Below, piece after piece: positions 52,689-62,353 of a stretch of DNA of 64,000 nucleotides; the first letter of the stretch is position 1, and every line of letters starts with the position of its first letter. The notes below the pieces were generated by a model. That model was not told where the DNA came from and did not search any database. It saw only the letters and a program-made list of their open reading frames with translations. This DNA comes from Methylocella silvestris BL2 (GTDB taxonomy: Bacteria; Pseudomonadota; Alphaproteobacteria; Rhizobiales; Beijerinckiaceae): positions 1,860,001-1,924,000 of the forward strand of contig NC_011666.1 of the NCBI RefSeq assembly GCF_000021745.1. Reading direction: 5' to 3'. The position numbers and the translations under genes are program-made.

Positions 52689-55600
52689 ATGATGTGTATT
52701 CTTGCGGCTGAACGGCGTCATGGTCGCTCCCTGATCAAATCCACGATGCTAGCTGTCATCGCAGCGCTTCTCGGCGCGTTTGTCGCAGCCGGCCCGGCGC
52801 GCGCGCAGTCGCCGGAATGCCCAGGCGGAACGCTCCCTCTCGGCTCTGGCCAGAGCATCGAAATCAGCCACGAATGTCACGCCGGTAGCGGGACCTACAA
52901 TTACAATCAGATTAACATCACCAACGGCGGAAGCCTGATTTTCGACGAAGGAGCCAATACCCTCAAGATCGCAATCGATTTCTGGGCGAGTTCGATCCTT
53001 ATTGAAAACGGAGGCAAACTGATCGCCGGAAGCGTCACCGACCCTTTTGGAACGCGCGGCGGCCGCCTCACCATCCATCTCTACGGCGCCATGCCTGCGG
53101 ATTTGCACGGCAAAGGGATCACATGCAAATCGCCCAAAGCCGACAATGGCGCGCCCTGCGGCATTGACAAAGATATCTGGGCCAGCAACGGGGCCAGCGA
53201 GCAAAGCCTGCCCGGCGGCGTGACGGATCGCTTCTATAAATATGACCCCCTGCCGTTTGACGACGGAGCGGACGGCGACGGAAACGTCGGCTTTTTCGGC
53301 GCCAAGGTGCTGGCCGTTTCCTACGGCGGAACGCTGCAGCTGTTCGGCAAGAAGGGCGCAATCTACGGCGCCGAGCCGGCCCCGAAAAACTCCGGGACAA
53401 GCTGGGTCAGGTTGAAGGGAACCATTCTTGGAGGAAAGAACGACCACACGCTCGTCGTCTCAAGCCCGGTCGACTGGGAAGATGGCGACCATTTTGTCGT
53501 CACGACCACCGACTATCTGGCCAATCACTCCGAGGAAATGGTCATTGAGGATATCGACAAGAGCGGCGAAAAAATAAAATTTGACGCTCTCTGCCCCACC
53601 GGACAGAAGTGCGACAATTCTGGCGCGAAATGGACGCACAACGGAGAGCAATATTCGCTCGCCAGTATTCCCGCCCGCCTGATGTTCACCAAGAAGGCTG
53701 CGGAAACCAGGGCCGCGGTCGCTTTGCTGACGCGCAGCATCCAAATCGTCTCGGGAGGCGCGGCCTTCGGCAAATGCTTTGCGCCCTGCGACACCGATCC
53801 GGCCGATATCTATAATTCCTTCGGCGGCCAGGTCATCGCGCGGGCGGGATTTGCGGCGTTCAACGTTCAGGGCGTCGAGTTTCGCCAACTCGGACAGGGA
53901 GGACGGATTGGCCACTATCCTGTTCATTTCCATATGGCGCGGAAGACGCCGGCCGGCACCTTCCTGAAGGATTCCTCCATCAATGAATCGATGACCCGCT
54001 GGGTCACCGTTCATGGCACGCAAAACGTGCTGCTCGCGCGCAACGTCGGCTATCTTTCGATCGGCCACGGCTTCTATCTCGAGGACGCCGTCGAAACCGA
54101 TAATAAATTATACTCGAACATCGGCATTTTCGCCCGCGCGGCGATTAAGAATGCTCAAAACCCGCGCAATATTCCGGGCATTCTCTCGTCCCCGGATTTT
54201 GTTCCGATCCCCAAATATATGGGCGACGTGACCACGCCGTCCGTTTTCTGGATTACCAACGGCTGGAACGACTTTCAGGGCAATATGGCCGCCGGGGCGG
54301 CGCTCTGCGGCGTCTGCTATTGGCAGGCTCCGGCGCAGATCTGCGGCGGCTCCCTGAAAATGACCTGGGATTCCTATGCCGGGACGCAGTCCGCGACGCG
54401 CGTCGGCACCAGCCCTCTCATGAATTTCGACGGCAACTTCTGTACGTCGGCGATGACCTCTTTCCAGACAGTCGGCTATACTGAGGCTTGCGTCGGCGTC
54501 GGACCGACTGACACGCCCAGCACCCCCGCGGTTCCGGTCCCGAATCCCCTCGCTCCAAGCACTGGCGCAGTCGCTCCCCCGAACTGTGGGGCCGGAACCA
54601 AATGGCCGATCTGTGCGGGCGATTATTATCCCAACCTCGATCAGGGCCAGTTGGGCCACGGCTCCAAATGCCCCGCTACCGGCCCCTGCAACCAAGAGAC
54701 AGCGCCGATCTGCCAGGACGCTGATGAAACAAATTGCGTGCCGACGGTCATCAATGACTATACGACCAGCTTCAACTATGCGTCTTACAATTTTGCCGCC
54801 GTATGGCTGCGCACGCGTTGGCACCTCGTCAGCAACAGTTTTATATCCGATGTGCAGAATGCTGGCCTGTCCTTCATTTCGGGGGGAGACTATACGCATT
54901 CATCGGCCATCAAGGGGCTGTGGGAGCTGGCTCTGAAAACCGTCTTCGTCGGACAAACGCAACCGTCGACCAAGCCTTATGGATATGCCTCAGCATTGAG
55001 TCCGTTCAACAAGGAGACCGGGCTTACCTGCGATTATTCGGCGGATCAAACGCGCGCATGCACCTCCGTGAAGAACAGCATGGTGATGGGGCCCTTTACC
55101 GCCTTCAGCGTCGCCCAGCACATGTTCAACATCTATGATGGGCCGGCTCATCAGGATTCAAACGCCTATATCGACATCAAGAAAATCGACATTGGCCCGA
55201 AAGCCGACAAAGATTCGACCGTTTACTGGCAGGTCAGTGGCATACCCAAGGCCGTGTTGGTCGACAAAGTCAATCCGATCGCCAAAAACAGATGCTACAT
55301 TCCCAATGCCGCCGTTGGTTGGAAGCAGCCGAATGGGTTTTACTACCCGCCCAACTTCCGCTCGCGCAATCTGTTTTTTGAAGACGTCGATATTCGCCAT
55401 CTCGTGATCGTGCCGCAACACAATCCCAACACCTATATCACGAATCCCGCACAGACCGCCGCGCGTTACTGCACTTCGAACAGTACGACGTTCGGAGAGT
55501 TCAGCTCGGTCGACCGGCAGACCGAATTGACCGACGTTGACGGATCGTTGACCGGTTTCGCGAAAACGACGTCGGTGAATGAAGATCCATTTTTCACGGC

Positions 55601-56651
55601 CCCGATCGAAGGCGTCGAATGCCAGTCCGACGGCGCCGTTACGGAGGGCGGCACGGCCCGGACCAGCCCCTACGAATATCTCACCACCGTGGTGTATCCG
55701 GAGGCGACGCGCCATGTGTCTCCGCCGCCGCCTGACGCCGGATATTTGTCTTGCGGCGACACTGAATGGGACTCAGAAGCCACCAACCCACGCCAATTTG
55801 GCGTTCCCCTCTACCGCGAGTATCAGACCGGCTCGGAGTGGCTAAAAAAGGCGACGCCTGAATTCATCAGGATGGCGGGCATGAATCTCTGCCAGCGCGA
55901 GACCATGACCGTCAATAACGGGCACTACTTTTTTGATACGACCGCGAGCAAGACGACGCAGACGACGGCTCCATGGAAACCGCAAGATATTAGAAAAATT
56001 GGAAACGACCCGCCGATCAATTTTGGCGGATTGATAAGCGTCTTTAAAGCCGGTCAGACATATGACTTCTTCAATGTGTTTGCGACGGAGAAGACGGCGC
56101 AAACCTATGAGATGTATGTCGGCCCCGAGTTCGTTGTGGCCGACGGGTTCAAGAGAATCCGCGTTGACGTCAGGAACGCGCCATTTGTTATTTCTCCCGA
56201 CTCGAGCAATCCCGGCAGCATCGTGCCGGCCTATGATCCGGCCACCGGCATTTTAAAGGTCACGCTCAACCTCAGCGCCTACCAAAGCGATTTCGACGGC
56301 GCCAAGAGAGGCCACTGCGTGCCGCAATCATTTTGCAGCTACGTTGGCTCGACATGCGTCGGCGCGGCCGCCCCATATCCGCCTTCGAATTTGACCAAGG
56401 CGGAGCGCGACATCACCTGCGGCTATGCCGGCAAGGACATTGACTGCCCGAATGGCGGCTGTATCGGGTTTTCGGTGAAAATGCCTCCCAAGTTCGTCGC
56501 GTCGGATCAGACGACCGCACAGGCATTGCCGGCAAAGGCGGCGAGTTGCTTTCCAAATGACGCCACCTGGAACGTGACCCCCCTTGCGGCCTTGAAGCCG
56601 CTCGCCGGCTCTTGCTTCAACGCTCCCCTGGTCAAGAATTTCTGCAAATAG
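52689..56651 (+). CDS. Large secreted G8-domain beta-helix protein (CEMIP/TMEM2-like)
   Basis: A 1320-residue exported protein. The signal peptide ends near residue 39 (MLAVIAALLGAFVAAGPARA). A G8-type domain follows at about 45-300: GGSLIFDEGANTLKIAIDFW, GGKLIAGSVTDPFGTRGGRL and WEDGDHFVVTTTDYLANHSEE. Parallel beta-helix repeats follow, with YPVHFHMARKTPAGTFLKDS (about 409-428) and NVLLARNVGYLSIGHGFYLE. These match the eukaryotic CEMIP/TMEM2 type, which depolymerise or bind hyaluronan. Many cysteines in the second half suggest disulfides. No membrane anchor is seen at the C-terminus. It stands alone between gspK and serC. The start is the ATG at 52689 with AGGGGG upstream. Confidence 0.85.
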   Translation: MMCILAAERRHGRSLIKSTMLAVIAALLGAFVAAGPARAQSPECPGGTLPLGSGQSIEISHECHAGSGTYNYNQINITNGGSLIFDEGANTLKIAIDFWASSILIENGGKLIAGSVTDPFGTRGGRLTIHLYGAMPADLHGKGITCKSPKADNGAPCGIDKDIWASNGASEQSLPGGVTDRFYKYDPLPFDDGADGDGNVGFFGAKVLAVSYGGTLQLFGKKGAIYGAEPAPKNSGTSWVRLKGTILGGKNDHTLVVSSPVDWEDGDHFVVTTTDYLANHSEEMVIEDIDKSGEKIKFDALCPTGQKCDNSGAKWTHNGEQYSLASIPARLMFTKKAAETRAAVALLTRSIQIVSGGAAFGKCFAPCDTDPADIYNSFGGQVIARAGFAAFNVQGVEFRQLGQGGRIGHYPVHFHMARKTPAGTFLKDSSINESMTRWVTVHGTQNVLLARNVGYLSIGHGFYLEDAVETDNKLYSNIGIFARAAIKNAQNPRNIPGILSSPDFVPIPKYMGDVTTPSVFWITNGWNDFQGNMAAGAALCGVCYWQAPAQICGGSLKMTWDSYAGTQSATRVGTSPLMNFDGNFCTSAMTSFQTVGYTEACVGVGPTDTPSTPAVPVPNPLAPSTGAVAPPNCGAGTKWPICAGDYYPNLDQGQLGHGSKCPATGPCNQETAPICQDADETNCVPTVINDYTTSFNYASYNFAAVWLRTRWHLVSNSFISDVQNAGLSFISGGDYTHSSAIKGLWELALKTVFVGQTQPSTKPYGYASALSPFNKETGLTCDYSADQTRACTSVKNSMVMGPFTAFSVAQHMFNIYDGPAHQDSNAYIDIKKIDIGPKADKDSTVYWQVSGIPKAVLVDKVNPIAKNRCYIPNAAVGWKQPNGFYYPPNFRSRNLFFEDVDIRHLVIVPQHNPNTYITNPAQTAARYCTSNSTTFGEFSSVDRQTELTDVDGSLTGFAKTTSVNEDPFFTAPIEGVECQSDGAVTEGGTARTSPYEYLTTVVYPEATRHVSPPPPDAGYLSCGDTEWDSEATNPRQFGVPLYREYQTGSEWLKKATPEFIRMAGMNLCQRETMTVNNGHYFFDTTASKTTQTTAPWKPQDIRKIGNDPPINFGGLISVFKAGQTYDFFNVFATEKTAQTYEMYVGPEFVVADGFKRIRVDVRNAPFVISPDSSNPGSIVPAYDPATGILKVTLNLSAYQSDFDGAKRGHCVPQSFCSYVGSTCVGAAAPYPPSNLTKAERDITCGYAGKDIDCPNGGCIGFSVKMPPKFVASDQTTAQALPAKAASCFPNDATWNVTPLAALKPLAGSCFNAPLVKNFCK

Positions 56652-56918
56652 CGGCCTGATCGCTATTTTGCGGCGCAAGCGCCGCCCGCGCTCAACCCGC
56701 GGGCGGTAAGTCGGCGCGGCTCGACTACGCATATAGAACTATTGTTTTGCCTCTCCCAAAATTCGATAAGGCGATGAACGGCGTTACGCGAAAGCCGACC
56801 GCCAAATGCGGATCGCGCTGGGCGGATCGCCCATGCAGGCACGAGTCGCAAATTGATGCGGACGCTAATCTGCGCGCCCATCGATGATGATCTGCGACAT
56901 GATATTAGGAGGGTCAAG

Positions 56919-58091
56919 ATGACCCATTCGGCTCCGCGGACGCGGCCCTCGCGCGCCTATTTTTCCTCAGGTCCTTGCGCAAAACGTCCGGGGTGGCGGC
57001 TGCAGGGCCTCGCCGGCGCGCTGCTTGGACGCTCGCATCGGGCCAAAGCCGGCAAGGCGAAGCTGAAACGCGCCATCGACCTGACGCGCGAGCTTTTGCA
57101 GGTTCCGGCCGATTATCGCATCGGCATTGTGCCGGGGTCCGACACCGGCGCGGTCGAAATGGCGCTTTGGTCCCTTCTCGGACAACGCGGCGTCGACGTG
57201 TTCGCCTGGGAATCCTTCGGCCAGGGATGGGTCACGGATATCGTCAAGCAGCTCAAGCTGAAGGACGCGCGGGTCTTTTCCGCAGGCTACGGCGAAATCA
57301 GCGATCTCGCCGGAGTCGATTTCGCCAATGACGTCGTCTTCGCCTGGAACGGCACCACCTCCGGCGTCCGCGTCCCCAATGCAGACTGGATCGCCGCCGA
57401 CCGCGCGGGCCTGACGATCTGCGACGCCACCTCCGCCGCTTTCGCGCAGGAGCTCGACTGGACGAAGCTCGACGTCACGACCCTGTCCTGGCAAAAGGCG
57501 CTGGGCGGCGAGGCCGGCCATGGCATGATCGTGCTGTCGCCGCGCGCTGTCGCGAGGCTCGAAAGCTATGAGCCGGCGTGGCCTCTGCCAAAACTGTTTC
57601 GCCTGACCAGCGGCGGCAAACTGATCGAAGGCATTTTCGAGGGCGAAACCATCAACACGCCTTCGATGCTTTGCGTCGAGGATTATATCGACGCGCTCGA
57701 ATGGGGAAAATCGATTGGAGGCCTTACCGCCCTGATCGCGCGCGCAAACGCCAATACAAAGGCGCTCGCCGATTGGGTCGCGGCGACCCCCTGGATCGAT
57801 TTTCTGGCGAAAGACCCGGCGACGCGATCGAATACGAGCGTCTGCCTCAAGGTGGTCGATCCGGCGATCGCAGCGCTCGGGGCCGACGCGGAGAGCCGCT
57901 TTGCGAAATCGCTCGCGAGCCTGCTCGAAAAAGAAAACGTCGCCTTTGACATCGGCTCCTATCGCGACGCCCCGCCGGGCCTGCGCATCTGGTGCGGCGC
58001 GACGGTCGAGGCGAGCGATATAAAGGCGCTGACGCATTGGCTCGACTACGCCTTCGCCAGCGTGAAGCGCGATTTTTCCAAGGCCGCCTGA
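56919..58091 (+). CDS. serC: Phosphoserine aminotransferase
   Basis: A 390-residue class V PLP enzyme that converts 3-phosphohydroxypyruvate and glutamate to phosphoserine and 2-oxoglutarate. It shows [13 protein letters not shown] near the N-terminus, [34 protein letters not shown], and [20 protein letters not shown] with the PLP lysine. The ATG at 56919 has a very strong GGAGG site. An in-frame ATG 66 bases upstream is not needed. It is followed by serA after 86 bp, the usual pairing. Confidence 0.96.
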   Translation: MTHSAPRTRPSRAYFSSGPCAKRPGWRLQGLAGALLGRSHRAKAGKAKLKRAIDLTRELLQVPADYRIGIVPGSDTGAVEMALWSLLGQRGVDVFAWESFGQGWVTDIVKQLKLKDARVFSAGYGEISDLAGVDFANDVVFAWNGTTSGVRVPNADWIAADRAGLTICDATSAAFAQELDWTKLDVTTLSWQKALGGEAGHGMIVLSPRAVARLESYEPAWPLPKLFRLTSGGKLIEGIFEGETINTPSMLCVEDYIDALEWGKSIGGLTALIARANANTKALADWVAATPWIDFLAKDPATRSNTSVCLKVVDPAIAALGADAESRFAKSLASLLEKENVAFDIGSYRDAPPGLRIWCGATVEASDIKALTHWLDYAFASVKRDFSKAA

Positions 58092-58177
58092 CCGGATGTC
58101 CCGCACGGCTTGCGCATGAGCGCAGCAGCGCATCAAGGCGCTGCGCGCTTCAAGCATTTTGAGGATTGGAGAATTTC

Positions 58178-59773
58178 ATGCCTCGGCGCGTTTTGATCTC
58201 GGACGCCCTTTCGCCGGCCGCCGTCGCCATCTTCAAGGACCGCGGCGTCGAAGTCGATTTTCAACCGGCCCTTGGCAAGGACAAGGAAAAGCTCGCGGCG
58301 ATCATCAAGGATTTCGACGGTCTGGCGATCCGCTCTGCGACCAAGGTCACCGCCGAGATCCTCGAAAATGCGAGCCGGTTGAAGGTCATCGGCCGCGCCG
58401 GCATCGGCGTCGACAATGTCGACATACCGGCCGCGACCGCCAAAGGCGTGATCGTCATGAACACGCCTTTCGGCAATTCGATCACCACCGCCGAACATGC
58501 GATCGCGCTGATGTTCGCGCTGGCGCGCCAGATTCCGGCGGCGGACGCCTCGACCCAGGCGGGCAAATGGGAGAAGAACCGCTTCATGGGCCTTGAGATC
58601 ACCGGCAAGGTGATGGGCGTCATCGGCTGCGGCAATATTGGCGCGATCGTCGCCTCACGCGCGATCGGCCTGCATATGCATGTCATCGCCTACGACCCGT
58701 TTCTCTCGCCGGAAAAGGCGCGCGACCTCGACGTTGAAAAGGTCGATCTCGACGATCTTCTGGCGCGCGCCGACGTCATCACCCTGCACACGCCGCTGAC
58801 GCCGCAGACCAAGCATATTTTATCCGCCGAAAGCCTCGCCAAGACCAAAAAAGGCGTGCGCATCATCAATTGCGCGCGCGGCGGCCTTGTCGACGAAGCG
58901 GCCTTGCGCGCGCTGCTCGATTCCGGCCACGTCGGCGGCGCGGCCTTCGACGTCTTCGTCAAGGAGCCGGCGACCGAAAATCCGCTGTTCGGCCATCCGA
59001 ATGTCGTCTGCACGCCCCATCTCGGCGCCTCGACCAATGAGGCGCAGGAAAACGTCGCTTTGCAGATCGCCGAGCAGATGTCGGATTATCTGACCCGCGG
59101 CGCGATTTCGAACGCCGTCAATTTTCCGTCGATCAGCGCGGAGGAGGCGCCGAAGCTGAGGCCCTTCATCGCTCTGGCCGACCACCTCGGCTCTTTTGGC
59201 GGCCAGACGGTCGACAGCGGCGTCAAGAAGGTCACGATCATCTATGAGGGCGCCGTCGCGCAATTGAAGACAAAGGCGCTGACCGCCTCCGTCGTCGCCG
59301 GTCTCTTGCGCCCGCTGCTCGCCGACGTCAGCGTCGTTTCCGCGCCAGCCGTCGCCAAGGAGCGCGGCGTCGTGGTCGATGAAGTCATCCGCGCCTCCGA
59401 CGGCGATTATGAGTCGCTGATCACGCTGATCGTCGAGACCGAGACGCATGAGCGCCGCATCAGCGGCACGGTGTTCCACGCCGGCAAGCCGCGCATTATT
59501 TCGGTCAATGGCATCGAGGTCGACGCGGTCGTCGCGCCCGTGATGATCTATGTCAGCAATGACGACAAGCCGGGCTTCGTCGGCCGCTTCACCAGCATTC
59601 TCGGCGCGGCAGGGCTGAATATCGCGACCTTTGCCCTCGGCCGCGACCGCGAAGGCGGCTCGGCGGTCGCGCTTATCGCGGTCGACGGCGCGGTGCCCGA
59701 TGAGGTCCTCGCCGACATCCGCGCGGCGCCCGGCGTCAGGGAAGTCAAGGCGCTGCATTTCACGCCTGCTTAA
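58178..59773 (+). CDS. serA: D-3-phosphoglycerate dehydrogenase
   Basis: A 531-residue enzyme that starts serine synthesis by oxidising 3-phosphoglycerate. The catalytic part has the Rossmann motif GVIGCGNIGAIVASRAIG, NCARGGLVDEAALRALL and HLGASTNEAQENVALQIAEQ. An intervening ASB-like domain and a C-terminal ACT domain (KPGFVGRFTSILGAAGLNIA) make up the long form, so feedback by serine is likely. The ATG at 58178 has GGAG six bases upstream; the TTG at 58166 is rejected. It forms an operon with serC. Confidence 0.96.
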   Translation: MPRRVLISDALSPAAVAIFKDRGVEVDFQPALGKDKEKLAAIIKDFDGLAIRSATKVTAEILENASRLKVIGRAGIGVDNVDIPAATAKGVIVMNTPFGNSITTAEHAIALMFALARQIPAADASTQAGKWEKNRFMGLEITGKVMGVIGCGNIGAIVASRAIGLHMHVIAYDPFLSPEKARDLDVEKVDLDDLLARADVITLHTPLTPQTKHILSAESLAKTKKGVRIINCARGGLVDEAALRALLDSGHVGGAAFDVFVKEPATENPLFGHPNVVCTPHLGASTNEAQENVALQIAEQMSDYLTRGAISNAVNFPSISAEEAPKLRPFIALADHLGSFGGQTVDSGVKKVTIIYEGAVAQLKTKALTASVVAGLLRPLLADVSVVSAPAVAKERGVVVDEVIRASDGDYESLITLIVETETHERRISGTVFHAGKPRIISVNGIEVDAVVAPVMIYVSNDDKPGFVGRFTSILGAAGLNIATFALGRDREGGSAVALIAVDGAVPDEVLADIRAAPGVREVKALHFTPA

Positions 59774-59839
59774 GCATCGTCAAACCGCGTTACGCGTCGC
59801 GGAATGTCGCAAAGCTCGCCAACGGCTCGCCGCCCGCGC

Positions 59840-60700
59840 TTAAATTGCTCTGATGCGCATTTCAGCCGAGCGCGTCTCGCCCGGAGCGATCAGCGCGAGG
59901 CCGGGCTTGGTCTCGAAGGGGCCTTCGAAGCCGATCGGGCTCGCCGCGCCGAGCCAGGGCTCGACGCACAAAAACCGCGCGCCCGGCTTCATCCAGATCC
60001 CGAGTTCGCGAAAGCCGTCCCATTCGACCTCAACGCCTGGCCCCTGCGGCGCGGCGAAGCGCACCGACCGGCTCGCGACGCGATCAAGGATGATCGCGTC
60101 CGCCTCGAACAGATTTTCACGCAACGCCAAGCGCTTTCCCTCGATCGGCGTCGCAAATTCGTCCGGCGTCATCAGGCCGCCGGCAAGCCGCCGGATCGGC
60201 GCGGGCTCTTCCTGCGAAAAAATCAGCGCGTAATCCTCTTGAGCGATGTCCGGCCTCAGCGGCCAGTTGAACGCCGGATGCGCGCCGAAAGAGGCCGGCA
60301 GAGTTTCCGCGCCGGTATTGACGACGGCAAAACCCACGTGAAGCACGCCCGCGGCCAGCCGATAGGACAGCTCGAGCCGAAACGGAAACGGATATTTCGC
60401 GCGCGTCTCTTCGTCATCGACAAGCTGGAGGCTGCAACTGTCGGCGCCGCGCTCGATCCAGCTGAAGGCGCGGTCGCGCGCAAAGCCATGCTGCGTCATG
60501 CGGTAGCTCTTGCCGCCATGATTGAGCAGATCGTCGTTCAGCCGTCCGACGATCGGAAACAGCACCGGCGCATGACGCGGCCAGGCAGGGCCAGCCTGCC
60601 AGATATATTCGGTTCGCTCCGCGTCGGTCAGCGAGGTCAGCTCGGCGCCAGCCGCCTTGATGACGGCGCGCAGCCGCCCATCCGTAATTTCATGCTCCAC
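59840..60700 (-). CDS. Aldose 1-epimerase-family protein
   Basis: About 286 residues of the galactose-mutarotase/aldose-epimerase fold: SFGAHPAFNWPLRPDIAQED with the conserved histidine, RYS-like QHGFARDRAFSWIE and FLCVEPWLGAASPIGFEGPF. It may act on hexose anomers or phosphates, as in the YeaD/LacX group. The likely start is the GTG at 60698-60700 with GGAGAAG upstream; the GTG at 60730 is an alternative. Confidence 0.85.
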   Translation of the reverse strand: MEHEITDGRLRAVIKAAGAELTSLTDAERTEYIWQAGPAWPRHAPVLFPIVGRLNDDLLNHGGKSYRMTQHGFARDRAFSWIERGADSCSLQLVDDEETRAKYPFPFRLELSYRLAAGVLHVGFAVVNTGAETLPASFGAHPAFNWPLRPDIAQEDYALIFSQEEPAPIRRLAGGLMTPDEFATPIEGKRLALRENLFEADAIILDRVASRSVRFAAPQGPGVEVEWDGFRELGIWMKPGARFLCVEPWLGAASPIGFEGPFETKPGLALIAPGETRSAEMRIRAI

Positions 60701-60760
60701 GTCGGCTTCTCCGTTGCGATGCGCCGCCACAATAGCGTCGACGCCGCAGCCGCGAAATCG

Positions 60761-61726
60761 TCATGCCGACGCGCGCCGAGCCGGCCCCGCAAATTGATCG
60801 GGCGTGGCGAAAAGCTTCGTCACCACGCCGCGCAGCCAGACATGCGCCGGATCGCGATCATAGGAGGCGTGCCAGAGCAGGGAGATCGTCACTTCGGGCA
60901 AATCCACCGGAGGCGGGCTGAGGCTGAGGCCGAGCAGCGCGGCGAAATAGCGCGCCAGCCGCGCATGCATGGTGGTGATGACCGGCGCCCCGCGCACAAG
61001 AAAGGGCACGGCGGCGAAGCGCGGCGTCGTCAGCGCGACCATGCGATGGAGGCCAAGCGCCTCAAGAGCGTCGTCGACGACGCCGCGCTCGCCCTTGCGC
61101 AGGCTCGTCAGCACATGCGGCAGGCGGACATAATCCTCAAGCGAGATCGGCGGCTGCAGCCCGATCCGCTCGGCGTTAAACATGCAAAGATAGCTGTCCG
61201 TCGCCAATAGCCGCCGTTTGTGATGGACCTGTCCGTCCACAAAGGTTCCAAAACCGATGGCGAGGTCGAGCCGATCCGCGTCGAGATCGTCGAGCACCTT
61301 CAGGGAATCGATCGAAAAGAGACGAAGCCGCACATGCGGCGCAACCTCGCAGAGATGCGCCAGCAGCGTCGGCGCGCGCAAGGCTTCGGTGCTGTCCGGC
61401 AGCCCGAGCCGGAAAATCCGCTCCGACGTCGCCGGATTGAAGACCTCATTGCGAATGACCAAAGCCTCGATCTGATCGAGCGCCGCGCGCAAAGGCTCGA
61501 TCAGGCTGAGGGCGCGTGGCGTGAGCCGCATGCCATGCGGGCTGCGGGTCATGAGCTCGTCCGAAAACAGCGCGCGAAGACGCGACAGATTATGGCTCAT
61601 CGCCGACTGCTTCAGGCCAATCCGCGCCGCTGCGCGAGTGACGCTGCGCTCGGTCAGCAGCGCGTCGAGCGCCACCAGCAAATTGAGGTCGATCCCAGCA
61701 AGATTATTTTTATCAATGACTATCAT
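60761..61726 (-). CDS. LysR-type transcriptional regulator
   Basis: About 321 residues. The N-terminal winged helix-turn-helix is LNLLVALDALLTERSVTRAA, then AARIGLKQSAMSHNLSRLRA and TRSPHGMRLTPRA. The C-terminal periplasmic-binding-fold sensing domain covers about 95-300. It diverges from a small secreted protein with 80 bp between, so it may control that gene and itself. The inducer is unknown. The start is taken at the ATG at 61726, with in-frame ATGs at 61735 and further upstream possible. Confidence 0.9.
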   Translation of the reverse strand: MIVIDKNNLAGIDLNLLVALDALLTERSVTRAAARIGLKQSAMSHNLSRLRALFSDELMTRSPHGMRLTPRALSLIEPLRAALDQIEALVIRNEVFNPATSERIFRLGLPDSTEALRAPTLLAHLCEVAPHVRLRLFSIDSLKVLDDLDADRLDLAIGFGTFVDGQVHHKRRLLATDSYLCMFNAERIGLQPPISLEDYVRLPHVLTSLRKGERGVVDDALEALGLHRMVALTTPRFAAVPFLVRGAPVITTMHARLARYFAALLGLSLSPPPVDLPEVTISLLWHASYDRDPAHVWLRGVVTKLFATPDQFAGPARRASA

Positions 61727-61732
61727 GCAGCT

Positions 61733-61752
61733 CATCGGTTTGACTAATGATG
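61733..61752. promoter_or_regulatory. Candidate LysR operator
   Basis: The divergent region between the LysR gene and the small secreted gene contains CATC (61733-61736) and GATG (61749-61752), 4-bp arms of a 20-bp dyad. LysR-type sites are often AT-rich T-N11-A dyads of similar size. The call is weak, and the site overlaps or touches the LysR gene start. Confidence 0.25.
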
Positions 61753-61806
61753 GCACGAGGATCATCTCTGCTGCAACGGCGATAACGCCAAGCAATGGAG
61801 TTGATC

Positions 61807-62145
61807 ATGAAAATTCGTAATATCCTTCTCGCGGCGGCTGCGGCGCTGACCGTCATCGGCTCAGCGCAGGCCGCCGAAGTGGCCCCCATGCGCGGCCACG
61901 CCATCGACCTCGGGGACCTCTCGGGCACGGCCTATTATACGGTTGAGAACGGCGCCTTCCATGTCGTCGCCACGATCGCTCCCGAGGGCGAGCATACGTT
62001 GCCGGTCCGGTTCGAAACCACGCTCGCGCCGGGGCAGAGCGTCGTGCTCTCGACCCCGCATGAGCTCGGCTTCGCGGCTGAGGCGGTGGAGATCGTCCGT
62101 CTCAACGACGCGGTCATCATGCACAAGTCGCCAGCGACCAATTAA
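61807..62145 (+). CDS. Small secreted hypothetical protein
   Basis: A 112-residue protein with a signal peptide (MKIRNILLAAAAALTVIGSA, cleavage near 23). The mature part is a compact beta-rich domain (GTAYYTVENGAFHVVATIAP, PVRFETTLAPGQSVVLSTPH) without known family. It starts at the ATG at 61807 with GGAG upstream and diverges from the LysR regulator. Confidence 0.65.
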   Translation: MKIRNILLAAAAALTVIGSAQAAEVAPMRGHAIDLGDLSGTAYYTVENGAFHVVATIAPEGEHTLPVRFETTLAPGQSVVLSTPHELGFAAEAVEIVRLNDAVIMHKSPATN

Positions 62146-62166
62146 GGCCTGCTGGTGTCGAAGTCG

Positions 62167-62201
62167 GTCCGGGCGGCGGCGGGGCCCCTCGCCGCCCGGA
62201 C
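62167..62201 (+). terminator. GC hairpin after the small secreted gene
   Basis: An 11-bp perfect stem, GTCCGGGCGGC with GCCGCCCGGAC, encloses 13 bp and ends about 55 bp after the stop codon of the small secreted protein. There is no T run, so it may be Rho-dependent or merely structural. Confidence 0.4.
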
Positions 62202-62300
62202 GCAGTAACCCCCAGGACGACGGAACAGAACTTGCTGTTCCAGGCGTAAGGGGATGCAAAACATTCTGAGCGTCCCAACGAACGGCGATTTTGTCTGATT

Positions 62301-62316
62301 TGTCCGGTAGCGGACA
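62301..62316 (+). promoter_or_regulatory. TGT-N10-ACA palindrome upstream of the nitrogenase-associated gene
   Basis: TGTCCGGTAGCGGACA fits the NifA upstream-activator consensus TGT-N10-ACA and is also a perfect 6-bp-arm palindrome with a 4-bp centre. It lies 38 bp upstream of the ATG, which is closer than normal for a NifA site. The only -24/-12-like pattern, GG-N10-GC at 62321-62334, is weak and too near. It may be an operator or a leader hairpin instead. Confidence 0.35.
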
Positions 62317-62353
62317 TCTCGGCGTCAGAAAAGCGCGCGGCGGAGGGTTTTGC

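Noticed and set aside
62301-62334. A functional NifA/sigma-54 promoter
   Set aside because: The TGT-N10-ACA site is only 4 bp from the weak GG-N10-GC pattern, whereas NifA sites are normally about 100 bp upstream. The dyad is reported but not called a sigma-54 promoter.
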